Of a stretch of 64,000 bases of DNA, positions 1 through 7,108 are shown piece after piece. The notes under the pieces are model-generated. The model did no database searches. It worked only from the letters and a program-made list of their open reading frames with translations, and was not told the origin of the DNA. Source of the stretch: Clostridium celatum DSM 1785 (GTDB lineage Bacteria > Bacillota > Clostridia > Clostridiales > Clostridiaceae); NCBI RefSeq assembly GCF_000320405.1, contig NZ_KB291650.1:62001-126000 (forward strand), written 5' to 3'. Every line of letters begins with the position of its first letter. Position 1 is the stretch's first letter. Both the position numbers and the translations under genes were made by a program.

Positions 1-275
1 GTAAAAATGTTGATAAAGAAGAAGTATTAAATTGTGCTAAAGAGCAAAATGTAAAATTAATAGGTTTAAGTGCTCTTATGACAACCACTGTAAAAAGTAT
101 GGAAGAAACTATTCAGTTATTAAAAATTAATGATTTAAATGCTAAAATTATGGTTGGTGGAGCTGTGCTTACAGAAGAATATGCAAAAGAGATAAATGCA
201 GATTATTATGCAAAAGATGCAATGGAAAGTGTTAAAATTGCTAAAGAATATTTTGCAAATTGTAATTGTATATGA
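1..275 (+). CDS. Cobalamin-binding domain, C-terminal end of a MetH-like methyltransferase (partial)
   Basis: The frame is open from base 3, so the gene begins outside the window; about 90 residues are visible. They match the second half of a B12-binding Rossmann domain: the GLSALMTTT segment lies over the corrin lower face in this family, and VGGAVLTEEYA plus a YAKDAMESV-type end are typical of MetH and corrinoid proteins. The family passes a methyl group from methyl-cobalamin to homocysteine or another acceptor. The His-containing DxHxxG loop would lie upstream and cannot be checked. A free-standing corrinoid protein remains possible. A hairpin terminator follows. Confidence 0.8.
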   Translation, partial: KNVDKEEVLNCAKEQNVKLIGLSALMTTTVKSMEETIQLLKINDLNAKIMVGGAVLTEEYAKEINADYYAKDAMESVKIAKEYFANCNCI

Positions 276-332
276 TATTAAATTATAAATTTTAATAAAG
301 ATAATAGATGAGTTAAATTTTAAATCATAAAT

Positions 333-362
333 AAAAAAGACTACGATAAGTAGTTTTTTTTA
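333..362 (+). terminator. Rho-independent terminator after the MetH-like gene
   Basis: A short GACTAC/GTAGTT stem with a small loop is followed by a run of eight T. It separates the corrinoid gene from the Agr-like locus. Confidence 0.6.
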
Positions 363-456
363 TTTTATAATAATTTAAATATTTACTCGAAATATAGCAA
401 ATTATGTATAGTTATATTATAATATAGTCATATAGGTATATGTTGGAGGACTACAG

Positions 457-1176
457 ATGAATATATTATTAGTTGAGGATGAAAAGATACAACGTCAAGC
501 CTTAGCATCAATTATAAAGGAGAATTTTATAGATGTAAGAATATACGAGGCAGGTTCTATAGATGAAGCAATTAAATTAATAAATGAAAAGGATATAAAT
601 TTATTTTTTATAGATATTAATTTAAATAATTCATCAGGATTAGAGCTTGCAAAACAAATAAGAGAATATGAAAAGTATAAATTAACGGGGATGGTTTTTC
701 TAACTGGAGAGGTTGTACATATTATTGAAGCATTTAAAAAAGTTCATTGTTATGATTTTATAGTAAAGCCGTTTAAGGAAAAGGAGATAATAGAAATTAT
801 TAATGTATTTTTAAATGCATCACTTTTAAGTAATAGTAGAGAAGGAAAATATACCTTTATAGATATAGATTCTAATCTTTCTGTAAAATTATATCATAAT
901 GATATTATTTATATTGAGTATGAAGGAAGGGTTTGTGACATACATACTGTTCATGGAGTTTATAAATTTAAAAGAACTTCTTTAAGTAAACTTATTAAAA
1001 TTTTAGATGATAGAAAAATATTACAAACTCATAGATCTTTTGCGGTAAATACAGATTATGTTTTAGAAATTGAAAAAACTTATGAAAAAACTTGGAATAT
1101 ATCTTTAAGGGGGATAGAAGATAAAATTCTACTTAGTTACACATTTAGACAAGCATTTATGGGGGGAATAGAATAG
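457..1176 (+). CDS. LytTR-family response regulator, AgrA-like
   Basis: 239 residues: an N-terminal receiver domain (about 1-120) with the acidic pair near the start (VEDEK) and phospho-acceptor Asp53 in FIDINL, a Lys in VKPF near residue 107, and a C-terminal LytTR DNA-binding domain (about 130-235; HRSFAVN motif). AgrA/VirR/FsrA proteins bind paired direct repeats upstream of quorum-sensing targets. The ATG follows a TTGGAGGA ribosome site. Its TAG stop shares one base with the GTG of the next gene, so regulator and kinase are translationally coupled. Assignment to the Agr peptide rests on the kinase type and the agrBD genes 1.4 kb downstream. Confidence 0.9.
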   Translation: MNILLVEDEKIQRQALASIIKENFIDVRIYEAGSIDEAIKLINEKDINLFFIDINLNNSSGLELAKQIREYEKYKLTGMVFLTGEVVHIIEAFKKVHCYDFIVKPFKEKEIIEIINVFLNASLLSNSREGKYTFIDIDSNLSVKLYHNDIIYIEYEGRVCDIHTVHGVYKFKRTSLSKLIKILDDRKILQTHRSFAVNTDYVLEIEKTYEKTWNISLRGIEDKILLSYTFRQAFMGGIE

Positions 1177-2444
1177 TGGATACTGGAATGTTTATAATAT
1201 CATTAGTTGAAATATTAACAGGAATATTCATATATAATATATTAATAAACAATGAATTATTTAGTAGAATAAAAATTAAAACTTTAATTGCTATAATAAC
1301 ATCTGTTATATATACTTTTTCAGTAAATGTCTATAAGTCAGATCAGTTAATTACTCTGGTAGGGTTGTTATTTTTAATTGCAATTATGATAAGTAAACTT
1401 GAAGATAAAGATACTATAATTACTTTTATAGAATTGTTAGTTTGCTTTATAGTAGTATTAGTTTTAGAACTGATAGCTACTTTTATAATGCATTTAATAT
1501 TAGGCAATGATGATGTAAGTTTAACTACATATTATATTTTAATAACGACAATAATGATTTCTTTAGTTTTATTACTTAGGTTTACAACTTTAGGAAAGAA
1601 AATAAGATTGTCTGAATTTCTTTCAGGATATAAAAGTATTAATATAATAATTTTAAATCTTTTTGTATTCTTTTTATTTATAAAACTTTTAGCATCAAAT
1701 GATTTAATGGATACTGAAATTGTTATTCAGGTAACGGTATTAGGGTTAATATTACTAGGAATAAATTGTTATTTTTATATATATTTATATAAAGTTTTAA
1801 ATGAAAAAAAGAAAAGTGAGATAAAAAAATCATTTAATCCACTTATTAATGATTTAATGGGAAAAGTTAAGGCTAATGAACATGAATATAAAAATCATTT
1901 AAATACAATTTGGAGTATTGCTCAAATTTCTAGCCCAGAAGAGGTAAAAAGTAAAATAAAAGAATATATATCTAGTATTGTAGATGATAGCGAAGAGTTT
2001 TCAATGCTAGTAGATGTTGAAAATACTATAGTTAAGGCTGTTCTTTATAATAAGGGACAAAGGGCAGAAAAATTAGATGTAAAATATAATTATAGAGTAA
2101 ATAGTAATTTAAAGGATATTTCACTTGATAATTCAGAGTTAACTGTAGTATTAAGCAACTTATTAAATAATGCAATTGAAGCTACTAGTATTATTGATAA
2201 AAAAGAAATAGAAGTTGATATTTCAGAGGATAACAAATCTTATATTATAAATGTAAGAAATTACACTGAAGGATTAAAAGCCGAAAGCTTATCTAATATA
2301 TTTAAAATGGGTTATAGCACAAAAGGGGAAGGTAGAGGCTATGGTCTATATAATGTAAAGCAAATAGTTGAAAAGCATAAAGGAAAAATTCAAATATCAT
2401 TAGATGATGATATTATAAATATAAGAGTAATATTTATGAAATAA
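1176..2444 (+). CDS. AgrC-like sensor histidine kinase (first copy)
   Basis: 422 residues. About six hydrophobic helices fill residues 1-205, as in peptide-sensing AgrC/FsrC kinases. A dimerisation helix follows with H-box NEHEYKNHLN (His236), then a GHKL ATPase domain with N-box NLLNNAIEA and G-box GRGYGLYNV. The GTG start lies on the stop of the regulator gene and is preceded by GGGGGAA. The kinase probably senses the cyclic peptide made by the agrBD genes on the opposite strand and phosphorylates Asp53 of the regulator. A paralogue with the same architecture lies at 3467-4753. Confidence 0.88.
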   Translation: MDTGMFIISLVEILTGIFIYNILINNELFSRIKIKTLIAIITSVIYTFSVNVYKSDQLITLVGLLFLIAIMISKLEDKDTIITFIELLVCFIVVLVLELIATFIMHLILGNDDVSLTTYYILITTIMISLVLLLRFTTLGKKIRLSEFLSGYKSINIIILNLFVFFLFIKLLASNDLMDTEIVIQVTVLGLILLGINCYFYIYLYKVLNEKKKSEIKKSFNPLINDLMGKVKANEHEYKNHLNTIWSIAQISSPEEVKSKIKEYISSIVDDSEEFSMLVDVENTIVKAVLYNKGQRAEKLDVKYNYRVNSNLKDISLDNSELTVVLSNLLNNAIEATSIIDKKEIEVDISEDNKSYIINVRNYTEGLKAESLSNIFKMGYSTKGEGRGYGLYNVKQIVEKHKGKIQISLDDDIINIRVIFMK

Positions 2445-2471
2445 AAACTAATAGTTTAAATTAGAATAAAA

Positions 2472-2515
2472 AATAAGCTTTAAAATATATAGTATAATTT
2501 AAAGCTTATTTTTTT
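2472..2515. terminator. Bidirectional terminator between agrC-like and agrD genes
   Basis: A 13-base inverted repeat (AATAAGCTTTAAA and its complement) ends in seven T on the plus strand and is preceded by an A-rich run, so it can stop both the plus-strand kinase transcript and the minus-strand agrBD transcript. Confidence 0.75.
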
Positions 2516-2531
2516 ATAACAAGAACTATAC

Positions 2532-2669
2532 TTATTTTTCAGGCTTTTCCATTGGTGGAGTTGGTTCACCCCATAGTAAAAAGCTTTGTGGTAATCTTGC
2601 AAGTTCAGAAACACCTTGCGTTACAAGTAACATTAAAGCAGCTAAATTAACCATTAATTTTTTTTTCAT
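2532..2669 (-). CDS. agrD: AgrD-like cyclic autoinducer prepeptide, probable serine lactone
   Basis: A 45-residue ORF, too short for usual gene calls. It starts MKKKLMVNLAALMLL, an amphipathic AgrD-like leader, continues to a core SFLLW (residues 29-33) and ends in a charged Pro-rich tail GEPTPPMEKPEK that resembles the AgrD recognition tail (E-P-x-x-P). In this family AgrB cuts after the core and cyclises it. There is no Cys anywhere in the peptide, so ring closure would have to use Ser29 (lactone), as in enterococcal FsrD. The ribosome site GGGAGG is well placed, and the first 23 bases overlap the 3' end of agrB. The exact mature peptide, including any exocyclic residues, is inferred. Confidence 0.85.
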   Translation of the reverse strand: MKKKLMVNLAALMLLVTQGVSELARLPQSFLLWGEPTPPMEKPEK

Positions 2670-3228
2670 TTCTATATACCTCCCTTAAAAAATCAAAAAT
2701 TATATATAATATAATTAATATTCCACAATTAATATAATAATTGTTAAGTATTAAATTTGACACAATGAACCAAGTTATAAGTGTTAAAGTGACAATGTTT
2801 TTAAATTTTAAGTTTTTATACTGAGTATTTACAGTTTTTCTCAATGGACTTACAGGTTTAAACTTTCTAATAATTATTATAGAAAATACTATAATGAAAA
2901 ATTGTAAAAATATATTTATGCTTGGAATAATAGAAGCTAAATAATATATTATTAAAAACAATAAGTTGCTTTGAATCATACAGCTAATAAAACTTTTAGC
3001 ATGACTTCCACCTACATGAGGTCTAATCAATGTTAATAAAGTAATCATTATAAAAAAAGAAGGAAGTTTGTCTAAAATTAAAGCTATAAGTATCATTACA
3101 ATTAACTTTGAAATTTCTCCATAAAAAACTTCTAAACCGTATCTTATTTTATCTATTTCATAAATATCAGTTTTTCCAGTATTATTAATAATAAAATCTA
3201 ATTGTTTTTTTATAAAAATATTGGCCAA
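2647..3228 (-). CDS. agrB: AgrB-like accessory gene regulator protease
   Basis: 193 residues with four to five membrane segments. The AgrB signature RPHVGGSHAKSFISC is present, with the catalytic pair His76 and Cys83. AgrB is a membrane cysteine endopeptidase that removes the AgrD tail and forms the (thio)lactone. The start is TTG, chosen because AGGAGG lies six bases upstream. The 3' end overlaps agrD, so the pair is co-translated from one minus-strand transcript beginning in the 3229-3466 intergenic region, opposite to the second kinase. Confidence 0.93.
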   Translation of the reverse strand: MANIFIKKQLDFIINNTGKTDIYEIDKIRYGLEVFYGEISKLIVMILIALILDKLPSFFIMITLLTLIRPHVGGSHAKSFISCMIQSNLLFLIIYYLASIIPSINIFLQFFIIVFSIIIIRKFKPVSPLRKTVNTQYKNLKFKNIVTLTLITWFIVSNLILNNYYINCGILIILYIIFDFLREVYRNEKKING

Positions 3229-3306
3229 ATTATTCCTCCTTTACTATTCAATACTATTATAATACAAAAATTCAACAAAAACTAATAAAAAATTTAAATT
3301 TCATTA

Positions 3307-3409
3307 AAATGTACATTTAAAGAAGAAATGATAGATTAAAAGTATAATCATACAGAAAAATATATGTTTTATGACAAAAAAGTATATAAAATTATTTAAA
3401 ACTTCGACA
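3307..3409. promoter_or_regulatory. Divergent control region of agrBD and second kinase: palindrome and candidate Spo0A box
   Basis: The 238-base gap between the diverging agrB and kinase genes contains a perfect 12-base palindrome AAATGTACATTT (3307-3318), a TATAAT-like hexamer (3343-3348) without a good -35, and TTCGACA (3403-3409), whose complement TGTCGAA matches the Spo0A box TGNCGAA. The motifs are visible; their function is inferred, and a 7-base match can occur by chance. Confidence 0.35.
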
Positions 3410-3466
3410 TGGTATGGTAAAATATTCATGATATTACCAAAATTTTAAAAATGATAGGGGAATTAA

Positions 3467-4753
3467 ATGGAAAGTGTTTATAAAATAGTAGAAGCGATGA
3501 GTATAGTATTAATTTATCACTTAGTTTTTCTTAATAAAAATAGTATTAGATATAATATATCAAGAAGTAGTATTATTACATTAATAGCAAGTATACCTGT
3601 AATAATGGTTGATAGAGTTAGTATTTCAATGTTATTAGCCTTTATTTTAATACTAGCTATAATTACAAATATAGGAGTAAATAGGGATATTATAGTTAAT
3701 TTTGTAGAAATTATATTATCTACAGCTTTAGCGTTATTAGTTCAATTAATTTCTCTTGGTACATTTATAGGGATTTCCTATGCCTTTTTTGATGGGAAAT
3801 TTTCAGATAGTATTAGTTTTATATGGTTTATAGTAGTGTTAGTAATACTATTAAGTATTTTTCACCTTTATACAAAGGATAAAGATCTACAAATAGATAA
3901 ATTTATAAAGAAATATAATGATATTATTATTATATGTATAAATACATTAATAGCTTTTTTAATTATTAGATTAGCAGTAGAAGTTAATACTATTTTAAAT
4001 GAATATATAGAAGTTAATGCTATTTTAAATGAATATTTAATAGAGTTAGGATTTTTAAGCTTTACAGCAATATTTTTAAATATTTTTTACTTTATAAATA
4101 AGTATAGAACTAATCTTAAAAATAAAAAGTCAGAAATAAAAGAAAGTATAAATCCACTTATACAAGAACTTATTGATGAGATGAAATCAAGTGAGCATGA
4201 ATATAAAAATCATTTGAATATATTATATTGTATGATACAGGTATGTAAGCAAGAGGAGTTAAAAGATAGAGCTAAAAATTACATAGGTGATATATTTGAA
4301 AATAAAAATTTATTAAATACACTTTCAGATATAAATAATACTATATTAAAGGCAGTATTATTAAGTAAAATTAATCAAGCTGAAAAAAATAATATTAATT
4401 GCAAACATAAAATAGAAAATGATTTAGAGAACATACCATTAGATGATAGTGAATTAACTATTATATTAAGTAATTTATTAAATAATGCAATAGAAGCAGC
4501 TAACAAATGTGAAAATGCTAAAATAAATATACATACAGTATTAGAAAATAATAAACATATAATTAAAGTTGCCAACAGTGTAAATAATTTTGATGAGAAA
4601 ACTATACCTTCTTTAACAAAAGCTAAATTTTCAACTAAGGGTAAAGGTAGAGGTTTTGGATTACATAATATTAAAAATATAGTTGAAAAGTATAAGGGAA
4701 ATTTAGATATAAGATTAAATGATGATATGTTAGAAATAACCATAAGTATATAA
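3467..4753 (+). CDS. AgrC-like sensor histidine kinase (second copy)
   Basis: 428 residues, same plan as the first kinase: membrane helices in residues 1-210, H-box SEHEYKNHLN (His244), N-box NLLNNAIEA and G-box GRGFGLHNI. GHKL domains of this type phosphorylate LytTR regulators, but no second regulator gene lies next to it. The start ATG is preceded by AGGGGAA. Within the sensor region a 30-base segment is duplicated in tandem (3980-4039), giving EVNTILNEYI followed by EVNAILNEYL. It is transcribed away from agrBD and ends in its own terminator. It may be a second receptor for the same peptide or for a related one. Confidence 0.88.
   Translation: MESVYKIVEAMSIVLIYHLVFLNKNSIRYNISRSSIITLIASIPVIMVDRVSISMLLAFILILAIITNIGVNRDIIVNFVEIILSTALALLVQLISLGTFIGISYAFFDGKFSDSISFIWFIVVLVILLSIFHLYTKDKDLQIDKFIKKYNDIIIICINTLIAFLIIRLAVEVNTILNEYIEVNAILNEYLIELGFLSFTAIFLNIFYFINKYRTNLKNKKSEIKESINPLIQELIDEMKSSEHEYKNHLNILYCMIQVCKQEELKDRAKNYIGDIFENKNLLNTLSDINNTILKAVLLSKINQAEKNNINCKHKIENDLENIPLDDSELTIILSNLLNNAIEAANKCENAKINIHTVLENNKHIIKVANSVNNFDEKTIPSLTKAKFSTKGKGRGFGLHNIKNIVEKYKGNLDIRLNDDMLEITISI
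3980..4039 (+). repeat. Tandem 30-base in-frame duplication inside the second kinase
   Basis: Copies 3980-4009 and 4010-4039 differ at only two or three bases and encode EVNTILNEYI and EVNAILNEYL. The near identity at the DNA level indicates a recent duplication in the sensor part of the kinase. Confidence 0.9.
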
Positions 4754-4760
4754 TTTCTTT

Positions 4761-4790
4761 AAGGAGGCCATTTATATGGACTCCTTTTTT
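4761..4790 (+). terminator. Terminator after second AgrC-like kinase
   Basis: AAGGAG and CTCCTT arms with an inner GCCA/TGG pairing are followed by seven T. It abuts the stop of the small minus-strand ORF at 4790. Confidence 0.7.
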
Positions 4791-4936
4791 TATTTATTAT
4801 CTAGATTATTTTTAACTTTTTCTAGATAATTATGTTCTTTTACAATTCCAGTTTCAAAGGATTGAACTGCATTCTTAGTAAAATTACCTATTTTAGACAT
4901 TGAATATGTATTATTAGTATTTGATGATTTTGACAT
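4790..4936 (-). CDS. Small hypothetical protein (48 aa)
   Basis: An ATG with AAGGTAGGTG upstream opens a 48-codon frame starting MSKSSNTNNTYSMSK and ending LDNK. It is hydrophilic, rich in Ser, Asn and Lys, with no membrane segment or Cys. I do not recognise the family. It lies between the second kinase and the ACT-domain gene and is transcribed on its own. Support is a good ribosome site and sensible amino acid composition only. Confidence 0.45.
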   Translation of the reverse strand: MSKSSNTNNTYSMSKIGNFTKNAVQSFETGIVKEHNYLEKVKNNLDNK

Positions 4937-5115
4937 AGTGAACACCTACCTTATAAATATAGTATTACTAAAAAATAAATAATTATTATTATAAGTATAA
5001 TGTTAGAAATTGACATCTAACTTTCAAATAGGATAGAATAAAATAGAGGTTGTATAAATTTTACATTTATATTATATATAACCTTTTGATGAAATAAATT
5101 GGGGGCGATTTTATA

Positions 5116-5385
5116 ATGAAAGCTATATTAACTGTAATAGGGAAAGATAAAGTAGGGATTATAGCAGGAATCAGTGCAGAACTCGAAAAATTAAATGTTA
5201 ACATATTAGATGTTAATCAAACGATTATGGGTGAATTTTTTACCATGATTATGATGCTAGATTTGAAATTAAGTAGTAATAGTTTTGATGAAATTAAAAA
5301 GTCGTTAGAACTAAGAGGAAAAGATCTTGGTGTTGAAGTAAAAATACAAAGAGAAGAAATTTTCAAATCAATGCATACTTTATAA
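5116..5385 (+). CDS. ACT domain protein, UPF0237 family
   Basis: 89 residues forming one ACT domain (starts MKAILTVIGKDKVGIIAGI, then NVNILDVNQTI). ACT domains bind small ligands, often amino acids, and regulate partner enzymes. A GGGGGCGA site precedes the ATG. The UPF0210 gene starts 21 bases downstream. This two-gene arrangement is widely conserved, which suggests that the ACT protein regulates or is a subunit of the UPF0210 protein; the ligand is unknown. Confidence 0.9.
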   Translation: MKAILTVIGKDKVGIIAGISAELEKLNVNILDVNQTIMGEFFTMIMMLDLKLSSNSFDEIKKSLELRGKDLGVEVKIQREEIFKSMHTL

Positions 5386-5406
5386 AACAGTAAAGGGGGG
5401 AAAGCA

Positions 5407-6762
5407 ATGAATACAAATAATATATTAGAAACCATTAAGATGATAGAAGAAGAAAAGTTAGATATAAGAACTATAACTATGGGAATTTCTCTTTTAGATT
5501 GTATAGATTCTGACGGAGATAAAGCTAGAGAAAAAATATATAATAAGATTGTTAATTGTGCAAAAGATTTAGTGAAAGTGGGAGATGAAATTGAAAATGA
5601 GTTTGGTGTTCCTATTGTAAACAAAAGAGTATCTGTTACTCCTATTTCAATAATTGCAGGAGCAACAAATGAAACGAATTATGTTAAATTCGCAGAAACT
5701 TTAGATAAAGCTGCGCATACACTTGGTATAGATTTTATTGGTGGTTTTTCAGCACTTGTACATAAGGGATACACTAAAGGTGATAAAATACTTATAGATT
5801 CAATTCCAGAAGCATTAGCTAAGACAAGTAAAGTATGTGCATCTGTAAATGTTGGTTCTACAAGATGCGGAATAAATATGGATGCGGTAAAGGAAATAGG
5901 ACAAATAATAAAAAGAACTGCAGAGTTAACTTCAGAGTCGAAAGGTTTTGGATGTGCTAAGTTAGTTGTATTTGCAAATGCAGTAGAAGACAATCCATTT
6001 ATGGCAGGAGCATTTCATGGCGTAGGAGAAGCTGATAGAATAATAAATGTAGGTGTAAGTGGACCAGGTGTAGTTCAAAGAGCTATAGAAAAAGTTAAAG
6101 GTGAGAGTTTTGATGTAGTTGCAGAAACTATTAAAAAGACTGCTTTTAAAATAACTAGAATTGGACAATTAGTAGCACATGAGGCTGCCAAAAGGTTGAA
6201 AACACCTTTTGGTATAGTAGATTTATCATTAGCACCAACACCAGCAATTGGAGACTCTGTAGCTCATGTATTAGAGGCTATGGGACTTGAAGTAGTAGGA
6301 ACGCATGGTACTACGGCAGCACTTGCTCTTTTAAATGATGCTGTAAAAAAAGGTGGAGTAATGGCATGTAGTCATGTTGGTGGATTAAGTGGTGCATTTA
6401 TACCGGTATCGGAAGATGTAGGAATGATAAATGCAGTATTAAATGGTTCACTAAATTTAGAAAAGCTTGAAGCTATGACAGCAATTTGCTCAGTTGGATT
6501 AGATATGATTGCAGTACCGGGAGATACACCTGCAGAAACAATTTCAGCTATGATTGCAGATGAAAGTGCCATAGGTGTTATAAATAATAAAACAACTGCT
6601 GTTAGAATTATTCCAGCACCAGGATGCAAAGTTGGAGATTTAGTTGAATTTGGTGGGCTACTTGGAACAGCTCCTGTTATGAATATAAATAAATATTCTT
6701 CTATGGAGTTTATTAATAGGGGAGGGAGAATTCCAGCACCTATACACTCCTTTAAAAATTAG
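5407..6762 (+). CDS. PFL family protein, UPF0210 (DUF711)
   Basis: 451 residues, full length for DUF711. The family is glycyl-radical-enzyme-like in fold, and no reaction is established. Typical glycine-rich segments are present ([33 protein letters not shown]) and the C-terminal motif [10 protein letters not shown]. The ATG is preceded by AAAGGGGGG. It is the distal gene of the ACT-UPF0210 pair and is followed by a large nested inverted repeat. Confidence 0.9.
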   Translation: MNTNNILETIKMIEEEKLDIRTITMGISLLDCIDSDGDKAREKIYNKIVNCAKDLVKVGDEIENEFGVPIVNKRVSVTPISIIAGATNETNYVKFAETLDKAAHTLGIDFIGGFSALVHKGYTKGDKILIDSIPEALAKTSKVCASVNVGSTRCGINMDAVKEIGQIIKRTAELTSESKGFGCAKLVVFANAVEDNPFMAGAFHGVGEADRIINVGVSGPGVVQRAIEKVKGESFDVVAETIKKTAFKITRIGQLVAHEAAKRLKTPFGIVDLSLAPTPAIGDSVAHVLEAMGLEVVGTHGTTAALALLNDAVKKGGVMACSHVGGLSGAFIPVSEDVGMINAVLNGSLNLEKLEAMTAICSVGLDMIAVPGDTPAETISAMIADESAIGVINNKTTAVRIIPAPGCKVGDLVEFGGLLGTAPVMNINKYSSMEFINRGGRIPAPIHSFKN

Positions 6763-6861
6763 GTATTATATATAATGATAAAATCATGCAGTAATTATTT
6801 TATTATATTTATAATTAAATAAAGTTCAATTGCATTTAAAATATTATATTTAATATACAAA

Positions 6862-6936
6862 AAATTGCGAAGTAAAATTAGTGGCAAATAGTAAGGTGAA
6901 AATTTGCAAATGATTTACTTCGTAATTTGTTTTTGC
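6862..6936. repeat. Nested inverted repeat in the 6763-7108 gap (possible terminator)
   Basis: The outer arms AAATTGCGAAGTAAA and TTTACTTCGTAATTT (6862-6928) enclose an inner GCAAAT/ATTTGC pairing; a T-rich stretch (GTTTTTGC) follows. A similar element, with the same ATTxCGAA start and the shared word AAAATTAGT, lies after pyrD at 60584. No gene is seen elsewhere in this 346-base gap. Confidence 0.6.
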
Positions 6937-7108
6937 AATAAGTTAGTGAATATATTTATATTAGGTATTTAAGTTAAATAGTTTTAGTATAGGAAGAATG
7001 AAATAAAAAAGTGTAAAATAGGCAATACTATAAATAATTATGACTATACAAAAGTGGTATAGTGGATTATTATTAAATGTTGCATAAAATAATATAATAA
7101 AAATAGGA

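Noticed and set aside
3361-3440. Searched for paired LytTR direct repeats upstream of agrBD
   Set aside because: I found no convincing pair of repeats at the expected spacing by eye.
4375-4743. Long antisense ORF opposite the second kinase
   Set aside because: It is a shadow of the GHKL domain coding frame, with no ribosome site or recognisable protein.
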